A stretch of DNA of 64,000 bases from an uncultured Chryseobacterium sp. (GTDB lineage: Bacteria > Bacteroidota > Bacteroidia > Flavobacteriales > Weeksellaceae): NCBI GenBank assembly GCA_913774355.1, contig CAJYGB010000006.1:62001-126000 (forward strand), read 5' to 3'. This document shows, piece after piece, positions 1-9,798 of this stretch (positions are counted from its first letter, which is position 1; each line of letters starts with the position of its first letter). Under the pieces are notes generated by a model. The model did no database searches, was not told the origin of the DNA, and saw only the letters and a program-made list of their open reading frames with translations. A program made the position numbers and the translations under genes.

Positions 1-824
1 TGCTTTCCAATGTTGTAATTGAATCCGAAAACATAGGTTTTGCCTTTGTAATCAATGATTCCCGGATGGTTTCCGTTGGAACGTTTATCGCTGTCCATGA
101 TCATTCCTTTGAATTCCCAGGGTCCGGTCGCCGATTTTCCTATCGCATAACCGATTCCTTCCGGGCAGCAAGTGGACGCATAAGCCAGATAATAATGTCC
201 ATTTTTCTTCCAAACCCACGGTCCTTCCTGATAATGGAACGGATCCGGAGCCCCTTTCACTTTGGTGATGGAAGGGTCTTTTACGACTTCGCCTTTCACC
301 GAAATCATATCTTCGTTCAGCTTTACATACCAAAGATTCGGATTTCCCCAATAGAGATAGGCCTGTCCGTCGTCGTCAATCAGAACGGTCGGGTCGATGT
401 CATCGGATGAATTTTTAACCAAAGATTTCCCGATCGGATCTTTGAAAGGGCCGTACGGACTGTCTGCTACCAGAACGCCGATTCCGCGCTGCCCAGGCAT
501 CGGACAGTACATATAGAATTTGCCATTTCTCTCGATAACCTGTGGTGCCCAGGCTCCGTTTTCGGGATCGGTCCATTTAAAATCTTTCAGGGAAGCTACA
601 ACGCCATGATCGGTCCAGTTGACCATATCCGTAGATGTGTACAGCAGCCAGTTTTTCATTTTGAATCCAAAAGCATCGTCTTCATCGTGGCTGCTATAAA
701 GTAAAACCGTGTCTTTATAAACCATCGGCGCAGGGTCGGCAGTGAATTTGGTCTGGATGATGGGATTCTGGGCAAATGCGGCCTGGAAGCATCCGAATAT
801 CATGGTTAAACTTAAAAATTTCAT
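1..824 (-). CDS. GH43 glycosidase, 3' end beyond window (partial)
   Basis: Reading leftward from an ATG at 824 gives a secreted protein with signal peptide MKFLSLTMIFGCFQAAFAQ and then a five-bladed propeller GH43 sequence. The expected acid triad is visible: general base Asp at about residue 30 in TADPAP, the pKa-modulating Asp in DIDPTVLIDDDG, and the acid Glu in YQEGPWVWKK. GH43 enzymes of this look remove arabinosyl or xylosyl residues from arabinoxylan; the subfamily cannot be fixed by eye. About 274 residues lie in the window and the C-terminus is missing. An alternative ATG two codons upstream (830) is in frame. The gene begins 15 bp (or 9 bp) after the GH31 stop codon, so the two are probably co-transcribed. 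Confidence 0.85.
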   Translation of the reverse strand, partial: MKFLSLTMIFGCFQAAFAQNPIIQTKFTADPAPMVYKDTVLLYSSHDEDDAFGFKMKNWLLYTSTDMVNWTDHGVVASLKDFKWTDPENGAWAPQVIERNGKFYMYCPMPGQRGIGVLVADSPYGPFKDPIGKSLVKNSSDDIDPTVLIDDDGQAYLYWGNPNLWYVKLNEDMISVKGEVVKDPSITKVKGAPDPFHYQEGPWVWKKNGHYYLAYASTCCPEGIGYAIGKSATGPWEFKGMIMDSDKRSNGNHPGIIDYKGKTYVFGFNYNIGK

Positions 825-839
825 TGTCATACTTTAAGA

Positions 840-3281
840 TTATTTAAAACTTACGTTGATCTTTTTCCCGGAATAATTCACGGTTTTCTGCTGACCGTCC
901 GGAAAAAGTAAACTGAAATTTCTTTTTTCCATCATCCCGTTAAATTTACCCTTCCTGGCTTCAATGGTAAGTGTTTTTGATTTTTCGTTCCAGTGAAAAG
1001 GGATTTCAGTAAAGGCTCCTTTTTCATAGTTGTAATTATCGAACTCGTCTTCGTACAAAACAAAATCGGCATCTGTTCCCGGATAGATTTTTACGGTAAG
1101 GTAATCCCATTTTTTCTCCGTTGCATATTGCACATCAGGACCGAACGGAATAATACTTCCCGCTTTTATGTATAACGGAATACTTTGAATATTAACGTTT
1201 TTCTGAATTTCCTGACCTCCCTTGTGTTTTTCATTCGTCCAGAAATCAAACCAGTCGGCTCTGGCTGGAAGATAGACCTTTACGGTTTTATTTTGTGTGA
1301 AATCTACTTTGGAAAGAGCATTTTCTCCGCTTTCCTGTTTTTTGTTCCATCCTTCGTTTTCATCGGTTGTTATGAGCTTTTCGGGAGTATACTGAGCATT
1401 GAGAACCGGAGCCACTAAAAATGATTTCCCGAAAAGGTATTCATTATTGATGTCCCATGTTTTTTTATCTGAAGAAAAATCCATTGATAAAGCCCGCAGG
1501 AAACTTGAATTATTTTCAGAAACCTCCCACGAGGTCGAATAAATGTACGGGAGCATGCTGTACCTCAACCTGATAAATTTTTCTATGGCATCATACACCA
1601 CATCCCCTTTCTGCCCGAACTGATAGATTTCTCTCGGCACATCGGTTCCGTGGGAACGCATCATCGGGGTGAAAGTGCCGTACTGAAGCCAACGCACGTA
1701 CAATTCCTGAAACAGCAGGTTTTTGGCACCTCCGTTTCTTTTATAGACTCCGGCAAAGAAGCCGCCGATATCGGAATTGAAATTCGGATTTCCGGTAAGG
1801 CTGAAATTCAAACCCGCAGGAACCTGATTGCGCAACATATCCCAGGAAGAATTGACATCGCCCGACCATGTATTGGCCCCGTATCGCTGCTGACCGGCAA
1901 AAGCTGATCTTGTTAAAATAAAAACCCTTTTGTCACTCGTTGTTTCGCGTTGGTGATCATAGACTCCGCCGACCGCCATCAGCGGATAGGCATTTCTCAC
2001 TTTCCGGAATGAACCAAGGTAAGTTTTGGTATCTAAATCTTCCGGTTTCTGGCTGAGATGGTCGGGCTCGGTAGAATCCATCCACCAGGAATCTACGCCG
2101 AAACTGAATATGCCTTTGTTTAAATATTTCCAGTACACGTTCCGGGCTTCGGGATCGTAGGCATCATAGACACGTACTCCGGAAGGATAATTCATATCCG
2201 GCGGCCAGACTTCCCTTCCCGATTCCGGCCATGTTTTGAAATTGAAGAGCATTCCTTTCTGATCCATTTCCCGGTACGGATTGGTCATCGGCCCGAATGA
2301 CGACCAGATGGAAACAGAAAGATGTGCATTCCTGTCATGAATATCCTTCATCATTTTTTGGGCATCGGAAAAATCGGGGCTGATGAAATCCATCGCGTTC
2401 CACTGGTAATTGTTTCCCCAATACTGCCAATCCTGGATAATCCCGTCTAGGGGAACTTTCAATTCCCTGTATTTTTTCACGACATCCACCAGTTCCTCCT
2501 GACTTTTGTAGCGTTCTTTGCTTTGCCAGTAGCCGTAGGTCCAAAGCGGAATCATCGGTACTTTACCGGTCAGATTCCGCATTCCTGCCACGACGCCGTC
2601 GGCATTTTTTCCATAAATAAAATAATAATCCACGCCTTCGCCAACTTCCGAAGAGAAAGAGGTTTTTTGTGGTGTATCGGTAAACTGCGTAGGAGAATAG
2701 TTATCCCAGAAGATACCGTAACCTTTTACCGACTGGAAAAACGGTACAAAATCCCAGGTGTTGTTCTGGATCATCTTAATATCCGTATTCCGCTGGGACA
2801 TTTTCCCGTTTTGAAGAATTCCCAAACCGTAGATCGGTTCATCTTTTTCCAATTGAAAAGATTGGGAAAGAGAATAGGTTTGATTTCCGGCATCATTAAA
2901 CGGTTTAAAATCGCTTCCGGTTTCCTTCAACAATTCTTTTCCCGAGGCTGAGGTATAGGTAATCATTCCATTTTCAGCATTAATCAGAATATTTAAACCA
3001 TTCGTTTTTAATGAAATAATATTCTTGCTTTCTGAAACTGAAAACTTAGTTTTTTGTTCTTTTTTAATAACCGACAAACTGTTTTTCTCAAATGATTTTC
3101 CTTCAGGATATTTAATAATTCTAACCGTATTTTCGCCATACAATTTCAATTCAACATTCAAATTATCGGCAGAAAATTTCAATCCTGAATCTGTTTTCTG
3201 ATATGATTGCGCACTGAAATTTACCGACAGTACGACCATTGTACCGATTACTGCTGTATTTTTAATATGGTTGAAATTCAT
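840..3281 (-). CDS. GH31 alpha-xylosidase (YicI/XylS type)
   Basis: This 813-residue protein has an N-terminal signal sequence ending near VNFSAQ and the classic GH31 layout: beta-sandwich N-domain, TIM barrel from about residue 240, and C-terminal beta domains. WWMDSTEPD places the nucleophile at Asp402, and TWSGD places the likely acid/base at Asp475. The stretch IIQDWQYWGNN (about 281-291) is typical of alpha-xylosidases rather than alpha-glucosidases. It would release alpha-xylosyl groups from xyloglucan or from decorated glucuronoarabinoxylan oligosaccharides in the periplasm. It lies just upstream of the truncated GH43 gene in one transcription unit. A near-perfect palindrome sits about 46 bp upstream of its start. 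Confidence 0.88.
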   Translation of the reverse strand: MNFNHIKNTAVIGTMVVLSVNFSAQSYQKTDSGLKFSADNLNVELKLYGENTVRIIKYPEGKSFEKNSLSVIKKEQKTKFSVSESKNIISLKTNGLNILINAENGMITYTSASGKELLKETGSDFKPFNDAGNQTYSLSQSFQLEKDEPIYGLGILQNGKMSQRNTDIKMIQNNTWDFVPFFQSVKGYGIFWDNYSPTQFTDTPQKTSFSSEVGEGVDYYFIYGKNADGVVAGMRNLTGKVPMIPLWTYGYWQSKERYKSQEELVDVVKKYRELKVPLDGIIQDWQYWGNNYQWNAMDFISPDFSDAQKMMKDIHDRNAHLSVSIWSSFGPMTNPYREMDQKGMLFNFKTWPESGREVWPPDMNYPSGVRVYDAYDPEARNVYWKYLNKGIFSFGVDSWWMDSTEPDHLSQKPEDLDTKTYLGSFRKVRNAYPLMAVGGVYDHQRETTSDKRVFILTRSAFAGQQRYGANTWSGDVNSSWDMLRNQVPAGLNFSLTGNPNFNSDIGGFFAGVYKRNGGAKNLLFQELYVRWLQYGTFTPMMRSHGTDVPREIYQFGQKGDVVYDAIEKFIRLRYSMLPYIYSTSWEVSENNSSFLRALSMDFSSDKKTWDINNEYLFGKSFLVAPVLNAQYTPEKLITTDENEGWNKKQESGENALSKVDFTQNKTVKVYLPARADWFDFWTNEKHKGGQEIQKNVNIQSIPLYIKAGSIIPFGPDVQYATEKKWDYLTVKIYPGTDADFVLYEDEFDNYNYEKGAFTEIPFHWNEKSKTLTIEARKGKFNGMMEKRNFSLLFPDGQQKTVNYSGKKINVSFK

Positions 3282-3326
3282 GGTGGGGTTTTGTTTAAAA
3301 CATTAAGAAATTAAGCTTCTCAAATC

Positions 3327-3344
3327 AAATTGATTTATCAATTT
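3327..3344. promoter_or_regulatory. palindrome upstream of GH31 gene
   Basis: AAATTGAT and ATCAATTT form an 18-bp palindrome with a 2-bp centre, 46 bp upstream of the GH31 start codon. It could be an operator for a sugar regulator or simply AT-rich symmetry. No second copy of the same sequence was found at the other genes of this locus, so the call is weak. Confidence 0.25.
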
Positions 3345-3459
3345 TCTTCATTTTAAATAACTATAAAAAAACACTTAATGCTTTGATGCTTTTTTAAGAA
3401 CAAAAAAATTTGTTTTTATTAAGTTAAATAAGACAAATTCTCATTCTTTTTTTTAATGT

Positions 3460-5385
3460 TTATTTAAAAAGTAGCTGGACAAAGTTGTACAGGTTATTTC
3501 TCCAAACCGGCCAGGTGTGACCGCCCGGATATTCGGAGTAAGTATATTTAATGCCTACATCATCGAGTTTTTTCATCATGATCTGACAGTTTTTGTAGGC
3601 GATGTCCTCTTTTCCGCCCATGGAAATCCAGAAATTCTTCAGGTTGGAATTGATTTTTGCTTTGTTATCCGTCATAAATTTATATTCGCTATCGGCTACT
3701 TCCTGAAGCGACGGCAGGATCCAGCCCGAACTGAATACGCCCAAGGAAGAAAACATCTCTGAGTTCTGAACGCCCGTATGCAGGGTATAAATCCCGCCCA
3801 TGGACAGTCCGGCCAACCCCCTGTTCGCTGCATCTTTCTTAATTCTGAAATTCGCTTCGGCAAATGGGATCACGGATTCTTTGAGTTCTCTGTCAAACAT
3901 CTGCAGGTTTCTCGCTCCAAAGCTTCCGAATCCGGCAGGTCCGATATTGGCATCCGGCATTACAACGATCATGGGTTTGGCTTTGCCTTCGGCAATCAGA
4001 TTGTCCATAATCAGGTTGGTTTTTCCCTGCATGGCCCATCCGCTTTCGTCCTCACCACCTCCGTGCAGGATGTACAGCACCGGATAAGAATCAGCAGTAT
4101 TTTTGTCGTAGCCCGGCGGCGTGTAAATAAATACCCTTCTCCACGAATTGGTTACTTTCGAGAAGAAATTCTGAATTCTGATATCGCCGTGCGGAACGTC
4201 TTTCATGGCGTAATAGCCATCGCCCGCAAACGGCACTTCGATTCCGCTGGCATATCTTCCCATCCCATAAAAGGTTTTGCTGGAAGGGTCTGCCACCGGT
4301 ACATTGTCAATGACCATCGAATAATAATGGAATCCTTCGCTTAAAGAATCGGTGGTGGTTTTCCAAACGCCGTCCGAATCTTTGGTCAGTTCATATTTTT
4401 TGCCGAGATCGATCTGAACTTTCTGTGCCTCCGGAGCTTTCACCCTGAAAATCGCTTTTCCATTGGGCATGATCTGCGGGTACTGTGCGTTTCTGATATT
4501 GGTTTCAGCAGGCAGCCCAAGGACCGTAAAATCGGAGAACGAGGTTTTGTCAACCGGCTTGAAGATCAATTGTGAAAAGATGTACAAATCGTTTTTCCAG
4601 ACTTTGAAATCGTGGCCACCCGGTTCGATATAAAAGATGTGCGGGACTTTATTCTGGACCAAGTAATCGTGGGTCCTTTTGCTGAACGGCATGAGCCCGT
4701 CTGCATCACCGCAGGAAATCCAGAGCAGCTTTAATTCTTTTGCCTTTTGAGGATTCGGCAATAAAAGCTGAGGCTCTTTAGTATTAGGAGCGGATGAAAA
4801 ACCGCCCACCCAGGCAAATTTGTCGATATTTCCAAGCCCGAAGTTCAGGGTTTGTCCGCCTCCCATCGAAAGTCCGGCAATCGCTCTGTTGTCACGGTCC
4901 TTTTTTACCGGTAATTTCTTTTCTACGTAAGGCATCAGATCATTCAGTAAATCCTTTTCAAAAGTCGCAAAGGCTTCCACTTTGTCTTTGGCCATGATGT
5001 TGCCGGTTGCGCGGTCGTCTTTCATCGCTCTTCCGTTTGGCAGTACCACAATCATCGGGGTAAGTTTTCCCTGTGCATACAGGTTGTCAAGAATAATCTG
5101 CGGCGTCCCGTTCTTGTACCATTCTTTTTCGTCCCCGCCTATCCCGTGAAGCAGGTACAGTACCGGATATTTATTCCCTTTTTTGAAGCCCGGCGGCGTA
5201 TAAATCAGTGCTTTTCGGGTTACGCCTACAGTCTTTGAGGGATATTGAATGGAGTCGATTTTACCATGAGGAATTCCGGTATTGGCCACATCAAATCCTG
5301 CAGGGGCCTGACGCTGTGTATTCTGGGCGGTGATCGGTACCACGATCAGTGATGCGCCTATGATGAGTAGAGAGGTAATTTTCAT
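3460..5385 (-). CDS. double-headed CE1 esterase (CE1 - E-set - CE1)
   Basis: The 641-residue protein begins with a signal peptide (MKITSLLIIGASLIVVPITA) and contains two complete alpha/beta-hydrolase esterase domains of the esterase D/feruloyl-esterase type. Domain 1 spans about 40-275, with Ser173 in GLSMGG, Asp227 region in SCGDADG and His258 in PGGHDFKVW. Domain 2 spans about 395-641, with Ser528 in GLSMGG and His623 in PGGHTWPVW. Between them (about 285-375) is an immunoglobulin-like segment resembling the CBM48/E-set module that often precedes these esterases. The family removes acetyl or feruloyl groups from xylan, which fits the neighbouring GH43 and GH31 genes. Each domain carries its own nucleophile and His, so both may be active. 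Confidence 0.85.
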   Translation of the reverse strand: MKITSLLIIGASLIVVPITAQNTQRQAPAGFDVANTGIPHGKIDSIQYPSKTVGVTRKALIYTPPGFKKGNKYPVLYLLHGIGGDEKEWYKNGTPQIILDNLYAQGKLTPMIVVLPNGRAMKDDRATGNIMAKDKVEAFATFEKDLLNDLMPYVEKKLPVKKDRDNRAIAGLSMGGGQTLNFGLGNIDKFAWVGGFSSAPNTKEPQLLLPNPQKAKELKLLWISCGDADGLMPFSKRTHDYLVQNKVPHIFYIEPGGHDFKVWKNDLYIFSQLIFKPVDKTSFSDFTVLGLPAETNIRNAQYPQIMPNGKAIFRVKAPEAQKVQIDLGKKYELTKDSDGVWKTTTDSLSEGFHYYSMVIDNVPVADPSSKTFYGMGRYASGIEVPFAGDGYYAMKDVPHGDIRIQNFFSKVTNSWRRVFIYTPPGYDKNTADSYPVLYILHGGGEDESGWAMQGKTNLIMDNLIAEGKAKPMIVVMPDANIGPAGFGSFGARNLQMFDRELKESVIPFAEANFRIKKDAANRGLAGLSMGGIYTLHTGVQNSEMFSSLGVFSSGWILPSLQEVADSEYKFMTDNKAKINSNLKNFWISMGGKEDIAYKNCQIMMKKLDDVGIKYTYSEYPGGHTWPVWRNNLYNFVQLLFK

Positions 5386-6167
5386 TGGTTTTTATTTGTA
5401 ATTTTTACACTTATTAATTTAGACAAAAAAATAATACCGGGAAGGGTTTATTTTTTATTGTTTTTATTATTGATTTACCGTTGGTTTATTAACGGATGCG
5501 TTATTAACAGGACGCTCCTACGGAGCTATGATTTGGCAGATATTGCCAACATTCTGCTACTAGCAGGATGCTCCAACGGAGCATTCTTATCATAATATAT
5601 TATCACACTGTTTTTAGAGAGTCTTAGTGATTGGTTATTTCTCGCTTTTTGTCACAACGCTGACACCCTATCCTGATGATGCCGCCCTTTCAGGAGTTTT
5701 TATGTTGTGCTTTTTTGTCATAGGACTACCACCCTATGCTGATGATTTCGCTCTTTCAGGGCTTTGAAATTCTGCCTGGTTACTTATCCTACCTGTTTTT
5801 TATAGATTTCATAAGGTTGCACGCTACGGTGTTGATTTCGCCATTTTATGGCTTATGGTGTTTTTTGCCAATGTAACTTTAATATCTAAATTTTCCAGAT
5901 TATTCAGTTTTTATTTACATCTGTTTTAACCCTAAAAAAATCAACATCCACAAAACCGCTCGGATCTTGAGCATAATTAGGGCTGCACCCTATGCTGTTG
6001 ATTTCGCCCTTTCAGGGCTTTGAAATTCTGCCTGGTTACTCATCTTATCTGTTTTTCCATAGATTTCACAGGGCTACACCCTATGCTGCTGATTTCGCCA
6101 TTTCATGGCTTATGGTATTTTTTGCCACTGTAACTTTAATATCTAAAATTTTCCAGATTATTCAATT
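5386..6167. repeat. repeat-filled spacer: GCTCC hairpins and 256-bp tandem duplication
   Basis: The spacer holds no credible gene. It contains two GCTCC-N3-GGAGC hairpins (5514-5526 and 5570-5582). Five copies of a REP-like unit with core CACCCTATGCTG followed by TTTCGCCCTTTCAGGGC or a variant lie near 5665, 5727, 5819, 5982 and 6068. A tandem duplication runs through it: 5744-5979 is a diverged copy of 6000-6239, offset by 256-260 bp. The right-hand copy extends into the last codons of the GH43 gene at 6168, so the left-hand copy carries a decayed version of that gene's 3' end at about 5920-5979. Confidence 0.75.
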
Positions 6168-7781
6168 TTATTTTACATCTGTATTGACCCTGAAGAAATC
6201 GACATCCACAAAACCGCCCGGATCTTTGGTGGCATAATTGAAGATCGCAAATTTAGATCCCATAAAAAACCTCCGGTAATCGAAGATCATTTTGTAGTCT
6301 TTCGCCATTTCGGTCCAGTTTTTCTGGTCGGTGCTGTAGTAAAAATCCGCCAGATCTTTACCTAAGTTAAAATCGGCATCAATTCTGAAATACACTTTGT
6401 CAGTATTCAGAGGAATCCGTTTTTTCTCTTCTTTTTTAACGTCCGTCACTGCTTTGGTTTTGTTATCCAGGCTGACTTCATCAGTCGAAAATACAATGTA
6501 TTTTTTACCGCCTTCCATAACGACAGACAGAATCCCGGAATCACCGTTGAATGCACTGAACCCGGCCACATCACCGTCTTTCATTCCTTTTACATCCAAG
6601 GCTACTACTCCGCTGGATTTCGGGCCTTCCATTCTCTGCGTCAATGTATTCGGTGCAAGGTAAAGGTTGTCCACGATCCTGCTGGCTTTCAGTCTTAAAA
6701 ATCCTTTTCTTTCGGATAAGGACCAGGCTTCATTCACCGGATTATGGTTCCACTGCCACTGGATTTTCATTTTATTATCTGAAAATTCATCGCTTTCTAC
6801 CAGATGGTTTTTCGGCTTGAACGGCGGAAGCGGAATCTCTCCTTTTAAAGGGACTTTTCCGTTGTCACCCAACACCGGCCAGCCGTCTTCCCATTTCACG
6901 GGAAGTAAAATCGGAACCCGCCCTACGCCGTTTCTGTCCTGAAAGATCAGGGAATACCAGTTGCCGTTTTTATCATCAATCAGCGCCCCTTGCCCGGCGT
7001 AGGAAAACCCTAGGAAGTTATCTTCAAGAACAACTTTTTTCTCAAAAGGACCGGTTACCTGATCCGCCCGGTACACTTCCTGACGACGTTTTCCGCCTCT
7101 TGGCCAGGAAATCATCATCATGTAATATTTTCCGTCTTTTTTAATGATCTGGTTGCCTTCAAGTAACCCGGTTTCAGAGGCATCTCTCTGGAAAACCTCT
7201 GTACCGTCCTGATTCCCAATAATGGTTTTAAAATCCGGGCTCAGCTCAAAAACTTTGTTTGAAGTGAAGACATACACCCGGTCGTCATCGTCAAACAACA
7301 AAGACGCATCGTGAAAATGTCTTGTTCTGGTCAACAGCTTCCAGTTTCCTTTTTCGGGATTGTCGGTGACATAGAAATAGGATCTGAAAGGTTCGTCATT
7401 CGGGGAAAACAGAACATAATATTTTCCTTTGTGATACCGGATGGACGATGCCCATTGTCCGCGCCCGTAGACGGTTCCGTTCAGCAGATCGTATTTGGAA
7501 TTGTCATTCAGAGTTTGAAAAACGTAGCTCGACATTTCCCAGTGCACCAAGTCTCTGGAATGCATCACCGGAGCGCCCGGCATCAAATGCATCGTGGTGC
7601 TGATCAGATAGAAATCGTCACCGTTGCGGGTGATGGACAAGTCCGGAGCGTCGGCCCAGATGATGGGATTGTTAAATTCTGTTGTCGCTTTTTTCTGAAA
7701 AGGGTTTATCTGGGCCGAAAGTGAATTCAGCCCGATAAATCCCAAAAAAGAAACTATATAAAATGATTTTTTAATATTCAA
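6168..7781 (-). CDS. GH43 beta-xylosidase/arabinofuranosidase with C-terminal beta-sandwich
   Basis: The 537-residue protein has a signal peptide (MNIKKSFYIV to about SLSAQ) and a GH43 propeller at about 38-330. Base Asp47 lies in WADAPDLS, the modulating Asp in FHDASLLFDDDD, and the acid Glu in GLLEGNQII. Residues about 335-537 form a concanavalin-like jelly-roll of the GH43 C2 type. The architecture matches exo-acting enzymes that split xylosyl or arabinosyl units from xylo-oligosaccharides. The 3' end has been copied into the downstream spacer, but the functional reading frame is intact. The start codon is followed by a normal lipid-free export signal. A CAAAGATT box (minus: AATCTTTG) lies 33-40 bp upstream within a dispersed repeat. 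Confidence 0.85.
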   Translation of the reverse strand: MNIKKSFYIVSFLGFIGLNSLSAQINPFQKKATTEFNNPIIWADAPDLSITRNGDDFYLISTTMHLMPGAPVMHSRDLVHWEMSSYVFQTLNDNSKYDLLNGTVYGRGQWASSIRYHKGKYYVLFSPNDEPFRSYFYVTDNPEKGNWKLLTRTRHFHDASLLFDDDDRVYVFTSNKVFELSPDFKTIIGNQDGTEVFQRDASETGLLEGNQIIKKDGKYYMMMISWPRGGKRRQEVYRADQVTGPFEKKVVLEDNFLGFSYAGQGALIDDKNGNWYSLIFQDRNGVGRVPILLPVKWEDGWPVLGDNGKVPLKGEIPLPPFKPKNHLVESDEFSDNKMKIQWQWNHNPVNEAWSLSERKGFLRLKASRIVDNLYLAPNTLTQRMEGPKSSGVVALDVKGMKDGDVAGFSAFNGDSGILSVVMEGGKKYIVFSTDEVSLDNKTKAVTDVKKEEKKRIPLNTDKVYFRIDADFNLGKDLADFYYSTDQKNWTEMAKDYKMIFDYRRFFMGSKFAIFNYATKDPGGFVDVDFFRVNTDVK

Positions 7782-7800
7782 GATTTGAAATTTTTATTTA

Positions 7801-8046
7801 AACGCAATGCCCGCAAAGATTTTTTGACTACCCACTGCTTTTTAAATTTAGAAGCAATTCGGCAGGCTCAATATAGACTTCAACTCAGCAAAGCAATGTA
7901 TCAATTTATTGCATCCACTTTGTACTGATAACCAATTTCTGTTTATCATTGGCTTTATTTCAAATCCTGCTTTAGATTTTGGCTAAAGCCAAATGGATGC
8001 TGTTTTTTTGAGAACGGGCTTCCTTCGACAAGCTCAGGATGACGTT
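7801..8046. repeat. dispersed repeats in 298-bp spacer
   Basis: Two repeat types fill this spacer. An AACGCAATGCCCGCAAAGAT element at 7801-7855 has relatives at 53237, 54932, 55936 and 57379. A GGCTAAAGCC hairpin with a following CTTCGACAAGCTCAGGATG tail at about 7977-8046 recurs in degenerate form at about 10233-10331. No gene is supported between them. Confidence 0.6.
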
Positions 8047-8079
8047 GCCCGTTCCTATTGATGTCCAATAACGTTAAAA

Positions 8080-9798
8080 TTAATTTGGTACAATATCGTT
8101 AGACAACGTGCTGTATAGCCCGATCAAGCTTCCGGTGAAACCGCCGGCCACATCGGTGGATAAGATGTCTCCGGAAACCGGTCCTCCCAGGTTTTTAAAG
8201 CTCTTTCCGTCCACGGTATAGTTGAAGCTGAGGTTATCATTCTCACCTACTACTTGCAGTTTAATGGTTTTGGACAATGAAATTTTCTCACTGGCAACCA
8301 GTTTGGAGGCTCCTTTTTCGGTTCTTTCGAGAACAATATAATAATCTTTGTCTTTTTTAGTAATTCCGAACACATAGTTGAACCTTTCGCTTTGGTAGCA
8401 AGTGATTCCGGCCAGTTCCTTTTCAGATTTCGGTTTGAAATCCAGGGTTACGGACGTTTCAAAATCCTCATGCTGCAGCCTGTGGAACAAGGCGGATACC
8501 GGAGCCAAAGCTTTGATATTCGTATCCATCGGATTCACTTTTACCCCGTTTTTCGTGGAAGTAATAAAGTTTTCACGCGGCCCGCGCATGGCGATCCAAC
8601 GGAAATCCAGGTTTTTATCGGTCAGTTTGTCGTTGTAGGTAAAGTTTCCGTTCGGGAAGAATCCGTTTTGCCCGGTCTGGTTCTGGGTGCCTTCGGGTAA
8701 CTTCAATTTCGGCTTCATTGGTACCAATCCGTTCTGGAATACCGGATAAGTTCCGCTCCAGTCCACCGGAAGCAGGAAGGTTTCCCGGCCTTTGTTCACG
8801 CGGTTATTGACGTTCGGGCGGATGGCCAGAAATACGCCGTACCATTGCCCGTTCGATCCTTCCACCAAGTCGGCGTGGCCCGCCCAGTCTACTTTTTCCT
8901 TGCGGTCTTTCGGGAAGTAACGCTGTGTCAGGATCGGGTTGTTTTTAGCCGGAACAAACGGTCCTTTAGGAGAATCGGCCATGAAGATCACTTCGCTGTG
9001 CCATCCGCCGGTTCCGCCTTCCGCGCACATCAGGTAATATTTTCCTTTGTATTTATATAAATGCGGCCCTTCTATCCAGATCGGTTTCTGGGTAATATCG
9101 ACACCGGCGTTAACAATAATTCTATCGGAGCCTGCTACCACCTGGTCTTTTTCAAGATCATAATCCCACATTTTGATGACACGGTGGCCCTGATACTGCT
9201 CGGTTCCCTTTGGTGGAGCGTCGTTGTGTACGATATAGGCTTTTCCGTCATCGTCAAAGAAGATCGCAGGATCGATCCCTTCGAAATTCAGCTTCTGTAC
9301 TTCGCTCCACCCTTTGGCTGGGTCTTTGGTTTTCACGACCATATTTCCAACTCCTCCCGCGATCTGAGTAGTGATCATATAAAATGTATCGTTGTATTTG
9401 TTGTATTTGATGTCCGGTGCGTAAATTCCCTGGGATACACCGCCTTTTTCTACTTTAAGTTGAGAAGGCCTGTCCAGCACATGGCCGATCTGCTTCCAGT
9501 TGACCATATCTTTCGACGTAAAAATCGGAACTCCCGGAAACATCGAAAATGAAGAATTCACCAGGTAATAGTCGTCCCCTTTTTTGGTGATGCTTGGGTC
9601 CGGATAACAGCCCTGAAGGATCGGCGAATAGAACTCGTCCGGTTTCAGTGGATTGTCATTGTATATTTTATCGTTTCCACGGTAGTTGAAATCGGAAAAG
9701 GTCTGGGCAGAAATGTTGCTCACACTTAAGAACGCTGCTGCCGTCAGCAGGGTGAATTTGTTCTTTAAAAAATTCGGATTCATAGGTCTCTTTTTCAT
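8080..9798 (-). CDS. GH43 beta-xylosidase-type glycosidase
   Basis: The 572-residue exported protein carries a GH43 propeller at about 55-365 and a C-terminal beta-sandwich at about 380-572. The base Asp is in GCYPDPSITKKGDDYYL, the modulating Asp in GIDPAIFFDDDG, and the acid Glu in WIEGPHLYKYKGKYY. SFSMFPGVPI and the GH43 plus beta-sandwich layout resemble beta-xylosidases and alpha-arabinofuranosidases acting on xylo-oligosaccharides. The start used here gives MKKRPMNPNF; a second ATG five codons later is preceded by AAAAAGAG and may be the true start. It lies between another GH43 gene and the GH95 gene, all on one strand. Confidence 0.85.
   Translation of the reverse strand: MKKRPMNPNFLKNKFTLLTAAAFLSVSNISAQTFSDFNYRGNDKIYNDNPLKPDEFYSPILQGCYPDPSITKKGDDYYLVNSSFSMFPGVPIFTSKDMVNWKQIGHVLDRPSQLKVEKGGVSQGIYAPDIKYNKYNDTFYMITTQIAGGVGNMVVKTKDPAKGWSEVQKLNFEGIDPAIFFDDDGKAYIVHNDAPPKGTEQYQGHRVIKMWDYDLEKDQVVAGSDRIIVNAGVDITQKPIWIEGPHLYKYKGKYYLMCAEGGTGGWHSEVIFMADSPKGPFVPAKNNPILTQRYFPKDRKEKVDWAGHADLVEGSNGQWYGVFLAIRPNVNNRVNKGRETFLLPVDWSGTYPVFQNGLVPMKPKLKLPEGTQNQTGQNGFFPNGNFTYNDKLTDKNLDFRWIAMRGPRENFITSTKNGVKVNPMDTNIKALAPVSALFHRLQHEDFETSVTLDFKPKSEKELAGITCYQSERFNYVFGITKKDKDYYIVLERTEKGASKLVASEKISLSKTIKLQVVGENDNLSFNYTVDGKSFKNLGGPVSGDILSTDVAGGFTGSLIGLYSTLSNDIVPN

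Noticed and set aside
3778..4344. 188-residue frame opposite the double esterase
   Set aside because: Antisense to a gene with intact catalytic motifs in both domains, with no domain or signal of its own.
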